Shown: positions 21,095 through 23,554 of the stretch, in pieces
How positions within the stretch are numbered: position 1 is the first letter of the stretch
Layout: every line of letters starts with the position of its first letter
Program-made: the position numbers and the translations under genes
Assembly: GCA_016098155.1 (NCBI GenBank)
Contig: JAAAJB010000548.1
Location: 1 to 23,554, forward strand
Direction: 5' to 3'
DNA length: 23,554 nt
Source: Actinomortierella ambigua
Lineage: Eukaryota; Mortierellomycota; Mortierellomycetes; Mortierellales; Mortierellaceae
The notes under the pieces: generated by a model
What the model saw: the letters and a program-made list of their open reading frames with translations, nothing else
The model's database searches: none
What the model was told of the DNA's origin: nothing

Positions 21095-21440
21095 TTAGCA
21101 ACTATCCGCATAACATCCTGTGGCATTTCTAGCCAGGCAGTCTGTTGTGAAGCTTGCATCGGTAGTTTCACAATAGCTCTCGGCCTGTCCATAACACCAG
21201 TTCATCTCCTTTCCGAGTTTGGTGCACTCTGCTCGGGTCCAGCTAAGGTCGTCATCTGCAGTGGAGTCGGAGCACTTACACCTCAAGCCATCCATCGCTA
21301 TGACGGCAGCGGCTAGATGTGATGATCAGAATGGATTTGTTAATTCAGAAAACACCTCTCTATCCCACGGCCATTGGGCGATGAACTCTTGAACTGAACT
21401 CACCAGTGCAGAGAACGACGATGGTCTTGGCGAAAATCAT
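21095..21440 (-). CDS. Small secreted cysteine-rich protein (84 aa)
   Basis: Exons on the complement 21440-21404 and 21312-21095, with a GTGAGT donor and catctag acceptor, giving 84 aa plus stop. The N-terminus (MIFAKTIVVLCTAAAVIA) is a classic signal peptide, with cleavage near residues 18-22. The mature chain of about 64 residues carries eight cysteines (24, 26, 42, 52, 60, 71, 79, 84), an even number that could form four disulfides, and one N-glycosylation-like NAT. A TATAAAT lies 97-103 nt upstream of the ATG (21543-21537). I do not recognise the family. Small, secreted, Cys-rich proteins in fungi include effectors, hydrophobin-like and antimicrobial peptides, but spacing here does not fit hydrophobins (no CC pairs). 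The opposite-strand frame 20903-21316 is probably a shadow. Confidence 0.55.
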
Positions 21441-21536
21441 ACTGAATTCAAGGCTTGTTGTTGATGTGGAAGATGACGTGATTGAAGGAGGATTGCTAGC
21501 TGGTGCTGAGACAAATAGCAGCGGGCAAGTAAACGT

Positions 21537-21543
21537 ATTTATA
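21537..21543 (-). promoter_or_regulatory. TATA box of the small cysteine-rich gene
   Basis: TATAAAT on the minus strand, 97-103 nt upstream of the proposed ATG at 21440. Confidence 0.5.
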
Positions 21544-22980
21544 TTCGCCTGACGTTTAGACATCCACGACGCCAGACCAAGGTATTCAACCATTGTTATA
21601 GAATAGAGATCTCCTGGAAGAAACATAAAAAACATCCCAGGAGAGGGGCAAGAAAAAAAAACCAAGGGGAGGGAAGAAAAGGACACGATGTGATATTGGG
21701 AACCTGGCTTGTAGCAGCCAAGTGTTGGTAGCGGCGTTGCTCTCATCGTATTTGGAGAAAAAAGCAGGGGCAAGGAAGCAATGGGAGGGAAAGGAGCGAA
21801 AAATGATATAGGGGGGAAAATAGTACGAGAAAAAAAAAGACAGGGATAGATGCAAAAAAAAAAAAAAAAGGAGGGCGAAGACCAAAGTGCCATACAACTA
21901 GATAGCTGGCTTGTGGCAGCCAACATTGTTTTTGATCCTTCGATGTCGGCTCGTCCTTTCATACTACAGCAGAGTTCAGTAAGCGTAGGATTTTTCACTT
22001 GCAGTATAGGAAGATAGACAAAAGAGTTAAAAAGTCTAAGGGATGAAAAAGATCGAGGGACGAGAAAAATAGAGCCAAAAAGAGGGGGACATGGCAAGGA
22101 GAGGCAACAAGAAAGAGTAAAGAGGGGGGGGGAAATGGATGCCACAAGGAATGCAGAAGAAGAGACGCCAATTCGAGAGAGTGCCCATAACAAAAGAAAA
22201 AAAGTCAAAGGGACGAGGGGTGCCAAAAGATCAATGGAGACAGAAGGAAGAGAACGCCAAATGGATCAAGAGGGGGAGACAGAGAGGGAAAAAGACAAAA
22301 GAAAAGCTTTATTTAGCATATTCATTCGACTCGTGCCACATTGACTTGTCCTTAATGAGGGGATCTTGACTTGGCCTAGTTAGAAAAGCACATTCCCATA
22401 AGCCTGAGATGGTTTGATATGAATTCGTGTAAGCTTGGGCTAGGCATAGACATTGACAATGCTCATCAAAGAGTAAGTCAGATCAACGATAGTTGGCCAG
22501 CGAGTAAACTCACCTCACCTTTTCTTTTCCTTTTTTTTTTCATGGGCCTCACGAGACGGTTTCATTCTTCGGCGCGTACCCGTCAGCACGATCTGCTAGC
22601 GTGATTACCTGCCGTTGCGAGTTATGGACTCTTACCGTTTTCTTACTATACAAAACAGGCATCTGAGGGATGGGAGCAGCAGGAACACCACGAGAGATGA
22701 TAACATCAATATATTTGTGGTAAGGTACCATGGATGCCCCATAGACTCGAACTCAGTCCAAGATTATTTGAGGTAAATTATGCGTTCGACTTCGTGGCAG
22801 AAATGGTTAGGTGGATTATGAAATAGAGGAGGAAAGGATTGAAGTGGAGGACGACAGCAACGTCGAGAACATGGAGAAGAGGATCGCAGCGAGGAGAAGG
22901 AAGAGTTGAAGAGAGGCAAGTAGGTCCAATTGTGATTTGATCGAGCTTCGCTCGAGACTAGGCTACCGAGGTGTCAGGAA
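21544..22980. other. Gene-poor, purine-rich low-complexity region
   Basis: About 1.4 kb dominated by A/G-rich plus-strand sequence (21640-22300), with A16 at 21854-21869 and G runs. Minus-strand frames here read as Leu/Phe/Ser-rich low complexity. Short repeats are listed separately. No gene is supported. Confidence 0.55.
21704..21923. repeat. Two copies of an 18-bp hairpin-forming repeat
   Basis: ctggcttgtagcagccaa (21704-21721) and ctggcttgtggcagccaa (21906-21923) differ at one base. Each contains TGGCT and AGCCA, which can pair as a 5-bp stem around a 6-nt loop; the single difference lies in the loop. Confidence 0.6.
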
Positions 22981-22989
22981 CAGACTTAC

Positions 22990-23015
22990 ATCGTAATAAT
23001 CTTGAGCGCCATCAT
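22990..23015 (-). CDS. Possible first exon of an unresolved minus-strand gene
   Basis: The minus strand has a TATATAAAA box (23167-23159). Roughly 150 nt later ATGATGGCGCTCAAGATT begins at 23015, and a consensus GTAAGT donor follows at 22989. The first exon would encode MMALKIIT plus two bases. More than one downstream acceptor gives an open frame, so the product cannot be fixed. One option is a short hydrophobic Leu/Ser-rich peptide ending near 22820. It could equally be a non-coding transcript. Confidence 0.22.
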
Positions 23016-23158
23016 CTGTAGCCCGTAGTCCCTCGTTCACTTTCGCATGTTAGGCCACTGCTATGCAACAATCGAAGATAAGAGAGAGTTGCAGCCAGTT
23101 TTTTAAGCGTCGAATCACTGAACTTCTCTCTTTTTTTTTTGGACGCGTTGTGAAATGG

Positions 23159-23167
23159 TTTTATATA
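23159..23167 (-). promoter_or_regulatory. TATA box (TATATAAAA)
   Basis: A strong TATA match on the minus strand, 144-152 nt upstream of the candidate ATG at 23015. Confidence 0.45.
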
Positions 23168-23492
23168 CCCGAGAGTGAATTTCAAAGAATGATTTAGGAA
23201 ATAGACAGGGAAGGGAAGTTTGACGCCCCTCCTTTCATCCCGTTTTTTTTTATGGGCCTCAGGTTTCATTTTCTTGACTATTGTAAGCTAAGTGAAATTT
23301 AGACCAAACGAGATGAAAGAAGTCTGTTTTGCTTTATTGCAAAGAAAACCCCTTTTTATAGGATCTTCGTTAAATAAAAACACCCTGAATTTGAGTTGAG
23401 GGAGGAATCTATGGCAGGTTCTTCTATATACACCTGTGCATACAACCCGCTGGAAAAACCGTTGCTTACGTCAAGTGCATGATTCTCATGCA

Positions 23493-23554
23493 CTAGCCAC
23501 CGCAACCGCCGACTGCCTTGCGGACCTCTGGCTCTCTGTAAACTTGTGACAGAG
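23493..23554 (-). CDS. Possible 3' end of a gene running off the right edge
   Basis: One minus frame reads VYREPEVRKAVGGCGG and then stops at 23493. A minus-strand AATAAA lies about 155 nt downstream (23338-23333). Another frame is also open to a stop at 23486, so coding status is uncertain. No family is recognised. Confidence 0.22.
   Translation of the reverse strand, partial: LSQVYREPEVRKAVGGCGG

Noticed and set aside
20903..21316. 137-aa plus-strand ORF with a hydrophobic start
   Set aside because: It lies antisense to the cysteine-rich gene, which has a TATA box, signal peptide and consensus intron. The ORF has no recognisable domain. Not fully excluded.
21360..22226. 288-aa minus-strand ORF rich in Leu, Phe and Ser
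   Set aside because: It translates purine-rich low-complexity DNA; only its tail overlaps the real signal-peptide exon.
22733..22762. tRNA 3'-half-like sequence on the minus strand (gagttcgagtctatggggca)
   Set aside because: There is a box B-like T-loop, but no pairing acceptor strand, D arm or anticodon arm upstream.

Overview
The window reads as nuclear DNA of a filamentous, early-diverging fungus. Mortierellomycotina/Mucoromycota is my best guess, but this is inference. The pointers are short GT-AG introns of roughly 45-225 nt, compact intergenic regions, a stand-alone GAR transformylase, a Ski3-type TPR scaffold and very Q-rich regulatory proteins. Exon structures below were assembled by eye from splice consensus, reading phase and family motifs. 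In each complete spliced gene the exon sum is a whole number of codons.

Layout. (1) 1-4355 (+): 3' part of a very large Q-rich SSXT (SS18/GIF-like) transcriptional coactivator. (2) 5239-5311 (+): tRNA-Lys(CTT), with a 20-bp perfect palindrome just upstream and a MITE-like pair of 16-bp inverted repeats just downstream. (3) 5806-7232 (-): secreted neutral sphingomyelinase-type phosphodiesterase, five exons. (4) 7636-11104 (+): checkpoint clamp loader Rad17/Rad24, about nine exons, divergent from the sphingomyelinase. (5) 11406-12035 (-): GAR formyltransferase (ADE8/purN type), one exon, convergent with RAD17. (6) 12327-17544 (+): Ski3/TTC37 TPR scaffold of the Ski complex, seven exons. (7) 17659-19245 (-): membrane-anchored paraoxonase/arylesterase-like protein, two exons. 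(8) 19246-23554: a gene-poor, low-complexity tail. It holds a C-terminal TRAPP-subunit-like fragment (-), a small secreted eight-cysteine protein (-), a possible WD40 remnant and two weak gene-edge signals.

The genes form no functional cluster. They are ordinary housekeeping genes (transcription, translation, purine synthesis, DNA-damage checkpoint, exosome cofactor) plus secreted or membrane lipid- and ester-hydrolysing enzymes. I found no CRISPR array, no complete transposase and no obvious new multi-gene system. The least-explained parts are the inverted-repeat element at 5411-5685, the TRAPP-like fragment at 20279-20866, the small cysteine-rich protein, and an intron in the sphingomyelinase gene whose retention would remove the catalytic His.
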